In this document: piece by piece, positions 43,940 through 55,954 of the stretch | How positions within the stretch are numbered: the first letter of the stretch is position 1 | How the letters are laid out: each line of letters begins with the position of its first letter | NCBI GenBank assembly: GCA_905116865.2 | Contig: CAJHNH020002813.1 | Location: forward strand, 510,001 to 574,000 | DNA length: 64,000 nucleotides | DNA from: Candidula unifasciata | Taxonomy: Eukaryota > Mollusca > Gastropoda > Stylommatophora > Geomitridae | Direction of reading: 5' to 3' | Position numbers and translations under genes: made by a program | Notes under the pieces: model-generated | Databases searched by the model: none | What the model was told of the DNA's origin: nothing | What the model saw: the letters and a program-made list of their open reading frames with translations, nothing else

Positions 43940-44261
43940 CAACTAGAAGTGGTCGAGTCGTATCGATTCTATTTACTGTTATGAATACTGTTGTTTGATG
44001 CATATTTTCCTAGAAAATTATTGCATTTTCCTGTTTACCATCAGTCACTGCGTAATTTTAAATGTTTCTAGGAATACCTTTTAAATAAGGTTGGCACAGG
44101 GTACATACAGTGGTTGACAGTGGGAATGTGGAGATAGATCGAGGGGGAGAAAGGCATGCGTCACAGTAACTCAGAGCCAGGGCTTTTTTTTTCTAGAAAC
44201 AATTTTGCTAGTACTCAACATAAAGTGACTGATAAAAAGTGCCGGTGCTCACCACAAAGTG
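43940..44261. other. No gene recognised
   Basis: Short AT-rich gap between the hAT element and a SINE body. Confidence 0.4.
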
Positions 44262-44384
44262 ATTATTACAGTAAAGACAGAAGACCCCCAAGTGTATTGG
44301 GCATATACTGCTAGACCTTTATTTTATAGTCCAATCGGCATTCAGTGGGTGATGCAGTCAACATCAGACAGGCCGCCTTTACTT

Positions 44385-44390
<6 letters not shown>
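44262..44390 (-). mobile_element. SINE body, family A
   Basis: 'gtgtattgggcatatactgc', 'ttatagtccaatcggcattc', 'gccgcctttactttcc' in reverse. An (AG)n run follows at 44389-44428. Confidence 0.7.

Positions 44391-44428
<38 letters not shown>
44389..44428. repeat. (AG)n microsatellite
   Basis: About 20 perfect dinucleotides. Confidence 0.9.
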
Positions 44429-44431
<3 letters not shown>

Positions 44432-44683
44432 ACTTCACTACACAGGATAATATTCTATACAACTCGGTCGGAATCTGGGGTTGGCTACCTACAGAGAGTG
44501 CCGAACAAAGCACGAATTTAGAAGCTCCGGCGATGATCTCAACAGATTTCTGAAAACTGCCAATTTCCGGGTGATACAAACAGTGCCAAGCAAAGTGAAA
44601 AGCTACCGGCTACATTCAGTTGTAAATCGAACTCTATTAATGGGTAAACTATAAATTCTCAGTTCACTTTTAGGGATTCTTAC

Positions 44684-44826
44684 TACTGCTACTACTATTA
44701 CTACTACTAGCACCACCGCCACCACTACCACTACTACTACTATTACCACCACCGCCGCCGCCACCAACACTCCACAACAACAACAACAACTACTATGATT
44801 GCTGCTGCTGTTACTACTACTACTGA

Positions 44827-44859
<33 letters not shown>

Positions 44860-44861
44860 GA

Positions 44862-44940
<79 letters not shown>

Positions 44941-44941
44941 T

Positions 44942-44984
<43 letters not shown>

Positions 44985-44986
44985 GT

Positions 44987-45025
<39 letters not shown>

Positions 45026-45060
45026 AGCTGCTGCTACTACTACTACTACTACTACTACTA
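44684..45060. repeat. (CTA)n / (CTG)n compound microsatellite, about 370 bp
   Basis: Mostly ACT/CTA triplets with CCA/CCG interruptions on the left and a (CTG)n block at 44994-45035. Because the period is 3, long poly-Tyr, poly-Leu, poly-Ser and poly-Val frames arise on both strands. They are artefacts. Confidence 0.95.
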
Positions 45061-45239
45061 ATGCAGAGTTTTGGAACATAATTAAACACATTTCAGCGAA
45101 TAGAAGGAGGTCTCACTGAGAAGCAATTTGAACAATAGAACAAAATATCTTTACACTGAAACCCACAGGGGCAGATAAATGCAGGCAGACTGAAACACAC
45201 GGAAACAGGAACTAGAGAGTGAAATTAAAAAGACATGAG

Positions 45240-46890
45240 GTAAGCTACATGGATCGCAAAGGGTGGGATGATTTAGCGTGAGTTGGCCGAGGGCCTATGC
45301 TCCGCTGGGAATAAATGGCAGAACAATGTTTATTCGCTACCACAAGGCATTGATCACTACAATCAATAACTGGGTTCTCAGGAGGATACTGGCAAAGTAC
45401 GGACAAGGCTTCAAGAATCCCTCGAAACTCTAGAGAAGTGGTCCAATAGTTGGTATATGCCTGTAAATGGGGCCAAAACCACACACACCATTTCCAGTCT
45501 TTCTACCAAACCCCAGAAAGTTTCACTTAGATATGGCAGGCAGGCACTGAAACATGATGACTCACCGTCATAATTAGGAGTAACCTTTGACCCATGACTC
45601 ACGTGAAGAAAACAGATAGAAAACACACAGCAAGGGACTCAAGAGAACACAACTGATGAGGAAGTTAGCTGGAACAGACTGGGGGGGGGGGGGGGGGACT
45701 TAGTGTCCTCAAGATGACCTATACAGGCTATGTGAGGCCAGCACTAGAAATGGGATAACTGCTTGGGGCACAGCAGCTAAATATAATTTTCAGTCTCAAA
45801 GATCCAAAACCATGCTCTTCGTATTATGGCAGGGACAATGCGCTCCACGCCTATATCAGATATGGAAACAATTACTGGTCTCCATGATCTGGAAGATAGG
45901 AGATACATAAAGCTACTCAAACAGCTCTCAAATACCATCACTTTAAAGAACAACCCATGCACAGCCGACTGCAGAAACCCCAGAAGGCTAGACTAAAGAG
46001 AACCAGTTTTATTAGGAACGCAAATGCCAAGCTCGCTGTCCTCAAACTCCCTCCCATAATATCAAATGTTCCACTTTCTTCTTCTTCTTCTGCGTTCGAC
46101 ATCAGTCATGCTACACATTGAGTCCCGTCATTGAGTTCCACTGAAACCTTACAACCACTGCCCCCCCCCCCTTTTCTAATGGTTTAGAGATAGCCTGCCA
46201 ACAGTCAGAACCACTGTAACAGGGATCTCCTCCAAATAATCAATAAGCAGCACTGATATGAAATCAACTACAGAAGGCGAGGTGAACAGACTTTATCCAC
46301 ACTAGAGTTGGATTAGAGTATACAGATGGTTCAGCCAAGAGAGCAGTAAGAGATGGAGGAGGAGGAATATACATAGAATGCTCAAATGGTTTAAAAATCA
46401 ACCAAGCTGCATCAACAGGTTAATATTCCTCCAATTACAGAGCAGAGGCAGAAGCCCACCAAGGAACGAAAACATTAATAGAGTTTAGCATCCAAGAAAG
46501 GTGACTGGATACACACACTAGATTCTCTCATCAAGACTCGCTTCATCTCCTCGCTAGAGAGGGACAGTGTATTAAATTCAGACTAAAAACTGGGCACATC
46601 AGACTTCGTCAACATATGCTCAAGTTTGTCGGTGTAGGAAACACGGAAACGTGTCCCTGCAGCGTGGCACCCGAAAATGCTGAGTATGTGCTCCAACACT
46701 GGCAACTGTATGCTGACAACAGAGGCACAATCTGGCCTGTTCCAACCACACTGAAGACAAAACTATATGGTACACGAGAGGATATGGACTGCACGATAGC
46801 TTTCATAAAAGCTACTGACCTCCTGATATAAGTTTTCTGACAGAAGGATTGAAGAAAAAGAAGAAGAAGAAGAAGAAGAAGAAGAAGACT
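45240..46890 (+). mobile_element. Degenerate LINE 3' half (RT end, RNase H, tail) with (GAA)n
   Basis: Plus-strand pieces in order: RT-thumb-like SLETLEKWSNSWYMPVNGAK and LRYGRQALKHDDSPS (45410-45570); DNALHAYIRYG and KARLKRTSFIRNA (45820-46020); RNase H YTDGSAKRAVRDGGGGIYIE with SNYRAEAEA (46320-46455); and the tail CSVAPENAEYVLQHW (46616-46831). It ends GAAAAAGAAGAAG. A G17 run and many stops interrupt it. Confidence 0.8.
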
Positions 46891-47019
46891 ACTACTACTG
46901 CTGCTACTGTTTTAAATTTACGACATGTTGTAATTAACACTTATAATCTATCATTGGCCAACCATAAACCTCTTCTAACTACAGTGAAAAGCATAACATG
47001 CAATGGTAAGAAAAAGTAA

Positions 47020-47180
47020 AAATCCCATTTCACACCTTTAGGCGCATCGAGCGTACGGGAAGAGCACTCATATTTGTTTTGTTTTTTTACAGATCAGTTG
47101 GCACTAGGTGGGTAATGAGGTCAGCATTACGCCAGCCGTCTTTACTTCCCCAGGACACACATCATGGTACCCATTTTAGA
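47020..47180 (-). mobile_element. SINE body, family A
   Basis: 'cacacctttaggcgcatcga', 'gtcagcattacgccagccgt', 'ctttacttccccaggac', in reverse. Confidence 0.75.
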
Positions 47181-47239
47181 AATGCAATGGTACGAATACG
47201 TTATAAGATCTAACTGCCTCTCAAATACAACACATCAAA

Positions 47240-47435
47240 GAAGCCGCGTTAGCACAGTCGATAGCAGACTCGATTTCAAATCCAGCTGCGACTCGCTGCA
47301 GCCCACGGCCGGTGGTGTTCGAAACCGGGCTCTTCCTGGCGTTCACCCAACCTCTAGGAACAGGGTACCAGAGCTAATACTCTGGTGTATATGAAGGAAC
47401 CGCGTGCAATGACGCTGGTTTTACATCTCCCGACT
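47240..47435 (+). mobile_element. tRNA-headed SINE, different family
   Basis: Head 'gccgcgttagcacagtcgat' with 'ggtggtgttcgaaaccgggc' about 65 bp later, a spacing like a tRNA with a long variable arm. It ends with a T-run and 'ctttctttct'. Confidence 0.55.
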
Positions 47436-47464
47436 TTTACCTTTTTTTTTCTTTCTTTCTGGGC

Positions 47465-47640
47465 TCTGTAGAGGGGAAGTGGAGAAGAGGCAGACCAAGA
47501 AAGAACTTAGCCTACAGGACAGACCTTACACATGCACCCATGAAATCAATTGCATCTGACCGTCAAAGATGGAAAGCGCTGTCAGACAGTCAACATAAAA
47601 TGGTGACCCAACGAGACGATGATGAATCTATGCATTATCA
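47465..47640 (+). mobile_element. LINE C-terminal relic
   Basis: Frame fragments GKWRRGRPRKNLAYRTD and SDRQRWKALSD match the 'GRPR-x-x-W...R-x-x-W-x-x-L' tail of RTE-like elements. Confidence 0.6.
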
Positions 47641-48454
47641 GACAGGCAAAAGTAGCACACAAAGACATGAACAACATAAAAATTTCAAAAATGTTAATTA
47701 AAACACACAATTGGTTGAGCAGGATAGCCGTGATAAAATTATCAAATCCTAAAACTGGAATCGGGGTGGGATTGGAAATCAGAATTTAATATCTAATGCT
47801 AAACTAAAAACTTTAAAGAAAATAAAACACAATTTTCAGATTTTACAGCTATGTCTCCTCCGTTGTATGTAATGTTCTAAGTTTTTTGTGGGTCATACAT
47901 TTATAGCTTTCTCCCTAGTGTGTAAATCTTCTTGAAGAGAAAGATAATTTGAGGCGTGTTTAAGAAATGACAGAATAATTATATCTTCGGTATGAGAACG
48001 AACTACGAAAAAGCCACAAAGTTCAACGGGGACGATAATGTTTGTTTTCATATCCATATGTTATGTGCTCTCCTCTTGAATAGCCTAACAAGCGTAAAAT
48101 GACTTATGACGCCCACTGTGTTCAGTAAGCAGACAGCTTGTGTTCTTACTGAAGTATTTATGTATGGCAACTCCAGCTTGTACCCCTGTATTCACCATCT
48201 TGAACAGGCAAACGGTGTCATGATTACAACTGTGACTGTCTAATATACTCTCCCGGGGTGTTCGAGAATTTCAGCATCAGAAATTGTGGACTATCAAGAG
48301 AAACTGCATAGGATTGTTGGCACATTTGATCCACTCAAGAGGTACAGTGTATCGTGAACGATGTCGTTGCCAGAGCAGCCACTGAAACATAATGTAGTGT
48401 GATGTGCAGTGGTAAAACTTGTTTAAAATATACACAGAAAATTTTATCAGAAAT
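47641..48454. other. No gene recognised
   Basis: AT-rich intergenic DNA. No recognisable frame or repeat. Confidence 0.4.
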
Positions 48455-48575
48455 GTAAAAATGTTGGTTTTTGGGCGCTCCTTCTTTCTCTTCCCTCTGG
48501 TGTCCAAGTAAGAGCTGTTTTGGCAGGTATATCAGGATTCATTCTCATAACGTGGCCAAGCCATTTAGATTATAA
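48455..48575 (-). mobile_element. LINE C-terminal relic
   Basis: Minus-strand fragments MAWPRYENES and LDTRGKRKKERPKTN follow the usual 'GHV-R ... GKR-x-x-GRPK' tail layout. Confidence 0.5.
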
Positions 48576-48687
48576 TTGGTTGACAGATTCTCACCACTGC
48601 TAATCTAACCAATTGGTCTCAAGTGATCGTCTTTGGTGGCGCCGATACAATAACAAAATGTGGGAGGGCCTCAAAAGACTTACTAAG

Positions 48688-48689
48688 TA

Positions 48690-48756
<67 letters not shown>

Positions 48757-48765
48757 TTAATAATG
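48688..48765. repeat. (TAA)n microsatellite
   Basis: About 26 triplets with one interruption at the right end. Confidence 0.9.
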
Positions 48766-49475
48766 TTTCGAATGACACATCTATATAATATATTAAAAAT
48801 AATATGAAAGTTAAAAGCAAAAACATAAAAGATATCTTTTACAGATTCCGTGGGAGTGGCACTTAACCTTTTTACGAATATTCAAGGGGGTGGGGGTGTG
48901 ATGATTTAGTTTCGCCGCTCAGCTACTGACCTGAGTGGAACATCGTGAACTGTGAATTGGTGTGGAATGCTTTTCGACTGTGATACCAGAGGAAAAAAGA
49001 AAAAATAGGGCGCCCAAAATACAATATGGAAACGAACGATGGAAAATGGCCTAAGTGCGATAACTCTGACATGGAAAACTGCACTGAAGATTGCACAGGA
49101 CAGGAAAGCAGGGAAAGTCCTCTCGGAAGCCTCATGTGCTACTAAGTATAAAGAAAATTTATGATTGTGTCACAGAACTGGTGGTACCTTATGCAATAGC
49201 GTTATGCAACTGCTAATTTGTTGTTAACTGTTGATTCAGAAAATGGCAGGTGACCTGTTGATACATAACCCTCGGTGGCTTAGCCTTATCACGACCTTCT
49301 TCATCTTTCTTTTTTTCTAGAAATGGCAGTGGCCTTATGCAGTACTGCATGTGCAGATTCTGATTTCTTGTAACTGCTGCTTCTATCAACGGCAATAGAC
49401 AGTGACAGGCATTCTGTGTGATTTTCATTGGTGAGTGAAGTTAATAATAATGGAGTGGCCTATTTGTCTTGTCTG
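48766..49475. other. No gene recognised
   Basis: Unique-looking DNA. Frames are short and lack domains. Confidence 0.4.
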
Positions 49476-49735
49476 CGAGTCCGACTCGTAATTCCAACGT
49501 ACCGCGATCGAAACCCACTACTGACTGCGTGGATTTTTACCATGGTATGGGGCGTCGCAGGTCGACCCAGCCTAAAATGGGTACCAGGATGGCTGTCCTG
49601 GGGAAGAAAAGACGGCCGGCGTAATGCTGACCACATTGCCCACCTAGTGCCGATAATCCGAAAAAAATATGGGCGCTCTTCCCATATGCCCGATGCGCCT
49701 AAAGGCGTGAAAGGGGATCTTTACTTTTATTTTAC
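49476..49735 (+). mobile_element. SINE, family A, well preserved
   Basis: 'gcgagtccgactcgtaattc', 'gcaggtcgacccagcctaaa', 'gccggcgtaatgctgacc' and 'cctaaaggcgtgaaagggg'. This is the best body copy in the window and near-identical in order to 6888-7142. Confidence 0.85.
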
Positions 49736-50186
49736 CATTTGCCACGTAGTTGGAACTGCAACTGAGATAGTCGAATAAGGCAGTAAAAATGAAATGGTAT
49801 CGGAAAGTATCGTACAATGCAAATACTTTAACCAGATTGTCTTTTACGTCACGGAAAAAGTTGTCAGGTGACGACATGGATTTCCTTACCATTTGTATCT
49901 TCTTTATGAAAGAGCTTGCTTACAGTAGCAACCAGTTTTCAGCGTCACTGAAGGGTTGAGTATGAGTCTTCTCCTCTTCCACCTTTTACCTCATCGAAGT
50001 GTTGGGGGGAGATGTAGTGTTCGTTGATGAGCTTTGTCAAAAGCACTATTAAGACTGATGTTCATTTCTGTAAGGCTGTTCTTAATGCCATCACTCCATA
50101 TTTTCCGAGGTCTTCCACTCGCTATACCCCTTGTAACGTTTTAGTGTGGCTCGCTGTTGCAGATAGTACCAGGGCTCCTCTTATAG

Positions 50187-50472
50187 GTTCCGGGGCCCTA
50201 TTATAGGGAAAACAAGAATATACCCACTGCCTATCCAAAAGCATGTCGCAAGTGTCGACTCATTGGAAGCTTTCTTTGAAGTCGGGGTGCATCTGCGTGA
50301 GAGGCAAGGAACCAGCAGTCTGCATACAAATGAGTCAGATTTGTAAAACTAAAACAAATGCACACCCAACACTCAGGTTCTGGAACAGGACTGCAGTCCA
50401 GAAGTGGACGAACAGCCAGAACTTTCCGCCAGAGTTTACAGCTGGTGAACGCGAAGAAGAAGAAGAAGAAGA
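50187..50472 (+). repeat. GAA-tailed interspersed repeat, copy 9
   Basis: Well preserved, from 'ggttccggggccctattata' to 'gctggtgaacgcgaagaaga', followed by six GAA triplets. Confidence 0.85.
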
Positions 50473-51369
50473 GTACCAGGGCATTCTTTTCAGGTTCTAG
50501 TATTCGTCTGATTTCGTGATTTCATATTCTGTCTTTCCTTGAAACTCCTGCAGCTCTTCTAAGGAATTTCATCTCTGTTGTCACAGTTTTACGTTCATTG
50601 GAGGATGTAAGTGTCCACGTTTGGCATTGGTAGCATAGTGTTGACCAAAAAAATAGTTCTGATAAGATTCACTTTAGTACTCTGAGGTATCTGCTTGTGT
50701 GTCAAAAGGGGAGATAGTTGACCCATTACTTGATTAGCTTTGGCACATCTGGAGCTAATTTCTCTGTCCAGTTTTCCGTCGGATGTAAAAATTGAGTATG
50801 AGTGACCATTTGATATTTTAGTAACATTTTACATAAAGGATTGTTTAACAAAATTTTTTTTAAAAGCGACTGACACACATAATGGTCATACTGGCACATG
50901 TAAGACTGGAACTGTAATAAAAACGACAAAGCGGTCATGAAAAAGTAATTCCAGAGAAATTTGACTAAAAAGCTCAACAAAATGGGGAAGCAGAAAAACG
51001 TGAACAAAATAACACAACGTAACGTTTTGGGCCGGCAGCCTTTTTCAAACATAAGTGAATTACACAAACGTAACAACGAGGAGAGGAGAGTATGTAGATA
51101 TCTAACGGGTGACGTGAGCAACGTTTAAAATATGTGATATGGAATAAATGAAATAAAATAAACTAAACGATGGTTAAAAAATATAGTCACAAAAAAAATA
51201 ATAATAATAAACAGTATTATTGTTAATATCTAATATAATACTGGGAATAAAAGAAATACAAATGTTAATGATACATAAATGATACTGATAAGAAATAGAA
51301 TAAAGTAATAATATGAAATAAAATAAAATAAAATAATTAACATTTAAAATGTGATAAGAGTAGAACCAT
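50473..51369. other. Possible 3' region of the Penelope-like element
   Basis: 'aacgttttgggccggcagcc' near 51020 resembles the terminal-repeat region of some Penelope-like elements and lies 3' of its coding part, but the boundary is not visible. No other gene. Confidence 0.35.
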
Positions 51370-52496
51370 TTAGATGAAGGTATGTTGGATACTGATATCA
51401 CCTGGACTAAGAACGCCTATGCTGTGGATGAGGCGATTTTCCAAAGCGAGGTGCATAGTATGATCGCCAGGGCAAGATTTTAATGCTGTGACAGATATAT
51501 CATCTTTACCTCTGTGGTCAGAACTATTAAAATGGAGAGGGATTGGTTTAAGTGTCTTCTTGTCAATATCGGAGAGGTGTTCCCGGAAACGATCAGCTAG
51601 CTTCCTGCCAGTTTCCCCAATGTATGCCTTGCTGCATCGTTTGCAGACAATTGCATTAATTACATTGTGGGATTCGCAAGTAAAAGGTTCCCTAATTTGG
51701 AAAGAACCATTAGGGAAACTGACCGAAGAAGTCTGGAAAACAAAAAGACATGTCTTGCACGTGCTGCGTGAGCATTCAGTAGTCCCAAAAGGAAGTGCTG
51801 TGTGGATCGGTGGGAGTCGGCTTCGGACAAGTATGTCTTTAAGGTTGCGCTCTCGTCTATAAACTAATCTAGGTTTCTCACTAAAGATAATCTTGGTGTC
51901 CGGATCAGAGCGGAGAATGTCCAAATGACTAAAGAATACTTTGGAAGCAACCACATTATTAGGGTGAAAAGTCAAAATCAATTTGGGTCCATCACTGGTG
52001 GAATTACGTTTGGTAGGGAAAGCATCTCTCCTGGTGATTGCCAAAACTTTGTTTAGTGCCCCTTGTAGAATGTGTTCTAGATAGAAATGGGCACAGAAGA
52101 AATCAAGAAGTTCAACTGATTTATCAAAAAAGAATCATCAGAGCACAACCTGCGCAATTGAAGGAGCTGTGAATATGGAAAAGAATTTTTACACGGTAGT
52201 GGGTGAGAAGATGTATAGAGGAGATAACTGTGAGAATCTGTGGGTTTGTAGTAGGCTGGGGTCTTCAGACACGGGAAATCGATGCTAACCGTGATGTCAA
52301 GAAAGTTTACTGAAATGATGGAGATCAGTGAGGTGAATTTGATAGCCGGATTGAAATTGTTGATGTAAGTAATAAATTGGTCAAGCTCAACCATGGACAT
52401 TTTGGTGATACCAACGCCATCATCTATGTATCTCCTATACACCTCAGGGAAAAGCTGCAGGAGATGCGGAAGCTGCTGCTCGTGAGTCCCAGCCAT
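51370..52496 (-). mobile_element. Penelope-like element: partial reverse transcriptase and GIY-YIG endonuclease
   Basis: Minus strand. 52496-52077 encodes the RT part YRRYIDDGVGI (the catalytic Y-x-DD box) and VNFLDITVSI ... YYKPTDSHSYLLYTSSHPL. A frame shift near 52100 leads to 52044-51370: LTFHPNN, RNLKDILVRSRLPP, C-x4-C-x2-C linker (CSRSTCKTC), then the GIY-YIG-type domain KAYIGETGRKLADRFREHL, HFN and ENRLIHSIG. This order (RT, linker, GIY-YIG) is specific to Penelope-like retroelements. The N-terminal RT motifs are missing and the frame is broken, so it is dead. Confidence 0.92.
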
Positions 52497-53019
52497 CTAG
52501 TTTAGCTCCATGTCGTGCGTAGCGGGAGATACTCTCGGCTGTGGCGGTAGTCGCCGGAAGTCCATGTGACTGAGGCCCGTCAGGGTGTGTTTTTGGCCAT
52601 CATACATAATATGAGGCCATTATTCGGAAGATAGCCGTTGCCTTTTACAACACGCTTTTTTGGTGGTAGTGGTGGATCTATTCTTTTTTTCCCTCAAACA
52701 TATGGACCTGAAACCCGCAAGGCGAGTCACTAGTAATGTAAACAATGTATCAAAATCTATTCCTCCCTCCCGATGCTTCAATAGATCGAAAACTATTCCT
52801 CCCTACGGCGCTTAGCTTAACGTCTAAACATTGCTATCTATCGAGCAATAACGGCAGAAGTGAAAACTGATGATTATAGCCTAATTCTTTTTACTACATA
52901 ACCTCCTGATGCTCTCACCGGGATGTTTTTCGCAGTGAATAATTTGGAACCGGTATTTGGAAGAGTGCAGAAATCTATCATTATGTGAAAAGATTTGGAA
53001 ATATGGTGTATAGCCAATT
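52497..53019. other. No gene recognised
   Basis: Short unique-looking gap between two retroelements in opposite orientation. Confidence 0.4.
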
Positions 53020-54190
53020 GATTGGAAGAGAACTATCTTCATTCCAATACCAAAAAGGGCACCCTGAAGTTATGCACCAACTATACAACTGTTGCCCTGA
53101 TCAGTCATGCAAATAAAATTCTACAAAAATTCATAATAGGAAGACTTTATAATAAAATGGAAGAAATTAACGTAGGTTCAAGCTGGATTTAGACAAGGAA
53201 GTGGAACAAGAGATCACATTCTCAAAATGTGTTTAAAAATAAAGAAGTACGGAGAATTTAATAAAAACCTACTCGTATGTTTTTTGGATTATTCAAAAGC
53301 ATTTGACTGTACGTCAGAAACTTTGGGAAATTATGAGGAATATGGGCTTTCCATCACAGGTAGTACACTTCTTAACAATGCTCTGTCTAGACCAACAGCA
53401 GCAGTTAGAACAGATGGCAAGAAATCAGACTGGTTTGACATTAAGCAAAAAGTCTGTCAGGGCTGTGTGCTGTCACCCTATTTGTTTAACCTGTGCACGA
53501 AAAATATAATAAGAAATGTCAGAGATGATATAATCAGAGAGCAATATGATGCCCTAAATGTCGGTGGTCCTGAAATACCAGAGATCTGATATTCTAATGA
53601 TTCAGTATTGCTATTCACATCACAGACTAATTTAGACATTTTAATAACCTCAACCCAAAGAAATAGTGAAAAATTACAACTTATATTTGAACAAAGACAG
53701 CAAACACACAAAACTCAAGATCTTTAATTCTTGTGTGATTCCAGTACTAACCTATGGATGCGAGAGCTGGAAATCAACGAAAACTCTAGACACAAAATTA
53801 GACAGTTTTGAAAATAAATGCCTTAGAAGAATACTAAATTTCAAATGGTCAGATTTCCGAATACACAAATAAGGCAAGAATCCAGGCAAGAGTATGTGTC
53901 TAATTTTATACGAAAACGCCGCTGGAACTATGTCGGCCAAGCCCTTAGAATGGATAAATCAAGACTTCCTTACCAAGCCCTCATTTGGACACCACAGGGG
54001 AAAAGATCTCGTGGAAGACCAAGGGAAACTCTACGTAGAACTATCATCAGGGAAAGCTCACTCATGGGCCACTCAAACATCCAAGACCTACAACAGATTG
54101 CAACGAACCGCCATGCATGGAAAGTCATGACCTCTGCCCTATGTGCCGCACTCAACACAAGAGGAAAGACTAACTAACTAACTAACTATA
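53020..54190 (+). mobile_element. RTE-like LINE, RT to 3' end, (ACTA)n tail
   Basis: Fragments in order: VCFLDYSKAFDCTSETL (RT motif A region); VCQGCVLSPYLFNL (motif B); YDALNVGGPEIPEI; the YADD box region decayed (DSVLLFTSQTN); SCVIPVLTYGCESW; and tail RKRRWNYVGQALRMDKSRL, QGKRSRGRPRETLRRT. It ends in (ACTA)n at 54173-54188. Several frame shifts and stops. The endonuclease domain is absent. Confidence 0.85.
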
Positions 54191-54870
54191 TTTGAACATA
54201 GCAAAAACAAAGAAAATGCATACAGATAAAACTACTTTGTGGAAAAAAACATATCTCAATGAGAAAAGATCAGAGGCTGTGGAAATTTTTTTATTTTGGG
54301 TCATTTATTACCAAAAATGGTGACACAATGAGAGAAATAAAATGACTATCAGTTTTTCTGCAAAGACTAAAACAACTGAATAAATTATGGATTGGGACAG
54401 ACACAACTATAAAAATTAGATTTCTAAGAGCATGCATCTTTCCCATCGACTATGAGACCTGGACACTTACTAAACAAGCTGAACAGGGCATAAATACTTT
54501 GAAAACAAATATTATAGACAGTTTCTAAGAATATCATGGGTAATGAAATGAATAAATGCATCTCTACTTCAAGAACATAATATTGAAGAAGGTTGGCTAT
54601 TAAAGATGATAAAACACAGAACATTGAAAAATTGTGGTCACTTGAAACGTTACGAAAATTTAGAGACAACAATAATCGAAGGGTAAATGCCTGGGAAGAG
54701 AGGAAGGCCAAAGAGAAGTTGGGTGCAGGATGTGGTGGATGATCTCCAGATGGGTGTATCGGACATGGGACATCTTGCTTGTGATCGAGAAGTTTTCTGG
54801 AAGGTTGTTTTGGGAGCAAGGTTCCGCAAAGGACATGCTACTGACTGACTGACTAACTGACTGACTCACC
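54191..54870 (+). mobile_element. Second LINE 3' end in tandem, (TGAC)n tail
   Basis: 'YLGSFITKNGD' (as GSFITKNGDTMREIK), LWIGTDTTIKIRFLRACIFP, and tail HLKRYENLETTIIEG, KRGRPKRSWVQDVVDDLQ. It ends in (TGAC)n at 54840-54866. It follows head-to-tail directly on the previous LINE. Confidence 0.75.
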
Positions 54871-55264
54871 ACAAAGTGTCTAAAAAGATGCTGGTACTCA
54901 CCAAAAAGTGTATATTATTATAGTAGTGCAGAAAAAATTGATGCCATAATAAACGTGTCGACACTGTGTCAGTTGGTTCCCATGTAAAAAAAAAGTTATA
55001 TGTTTAATGCAGTTCCTCTTTTGTCAATATCTGCTTTGTGCTACTAGGTGCCACAGGTCAACAGATGAAAGGTAGCCGAGCCAGGGCATTCTCAACTGTT
55101 TAGGATGCTGTGATGTTGCGATGTTTTAAGCAGTCAGTGACTCCTTCAATCCATCTTGTTTTAGGTCTACTTCTATCTATCTCTTTGAGTTTCAGTTTTC
55201 ATGTTTACTCTCGCTGCGAGCATTGTTAGATTATTCTCACTAGGTGGCGCACCATTTCAGTCTT

Positions 55265-55460
55265 TGTTAAAAAGGCAGTTAAAAAGAATGAAAGAAGCAT
55301 GGAAATTAATGTGGAGTCAAAGCTTGAAAGGGCAACACGATGCATACTATATGTTGGCAATTGAAGAGGGGATGCTGAGTTTATCTGAATGTCCTGAGTG
55401 TTGTCATATCAGTTCTCATAACATCATTAGCTGCAATTTGATCAATAAATTAACTAGATC
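55265..55460 (+). mobile_element. LINE tail relic ('YGL...CPECC' family)
   Basis: Short plus-strand frame ends LSECPECCHISSHN, the same ending as the relics at 55955 and 57190. Confidence 0.55.
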
Positions 55461-55954
55461 TTGATCTCTAATCTACATATATGCATATTCATACAATAAT
55501 ATGTTTCAGTTTCTTCCAGACGTAAATATCAAGAGAAGGGGACTTCACTAGCATGGGTGTCTACAATAGTAGGTTTGTTATAGAGCCTAATTCTGAAATA
55601 GCAGTTTCAGGATTCTCACATCCAAGTAAGCCAAACTGGATAACTGCACATGCTATCTCAACAGAATGTAAGTCTTCATCGTCTATTTATCTATGTAAAA
55701 GCTTAAAGATAGACATGTATTTGACATAATATTCATTTATATAATTAGTGATTTGCAGGGCAAGCATTTTTTCTAGAAAAAAAAAAGTGTCTATACTCAA
55801 TAAAACATATCTAAAAAAGGTGGAGGTACTGTCCACAGAATGTCTGTTACACTAGCTTGTTTCTCTTCTTGAGCATTTTTAGCCTTTGAGGTTCATTGTA
55901 ACATATATCATCCATCTCTGTTAATCTCTTTAATCTCTTTGAGTGCAGAGAGTG
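55461..55954. other. No gene recognised
   Basis: AT-rich filler between LINE relics. Confidence 0.4.

Noticed and set aside
44795..45091. Poly-Tyr, poly-Leu, poly-Ser and poly-Val frames
   Set aside because: Direct reading of a CTA/CTG trinucleotide repeat on both strands.
51488..51862. Plus-strand frame of 124 codons
   Set aside because: Shadow of the minus-strand Penelope-like coding region, which has clear domain motifs.
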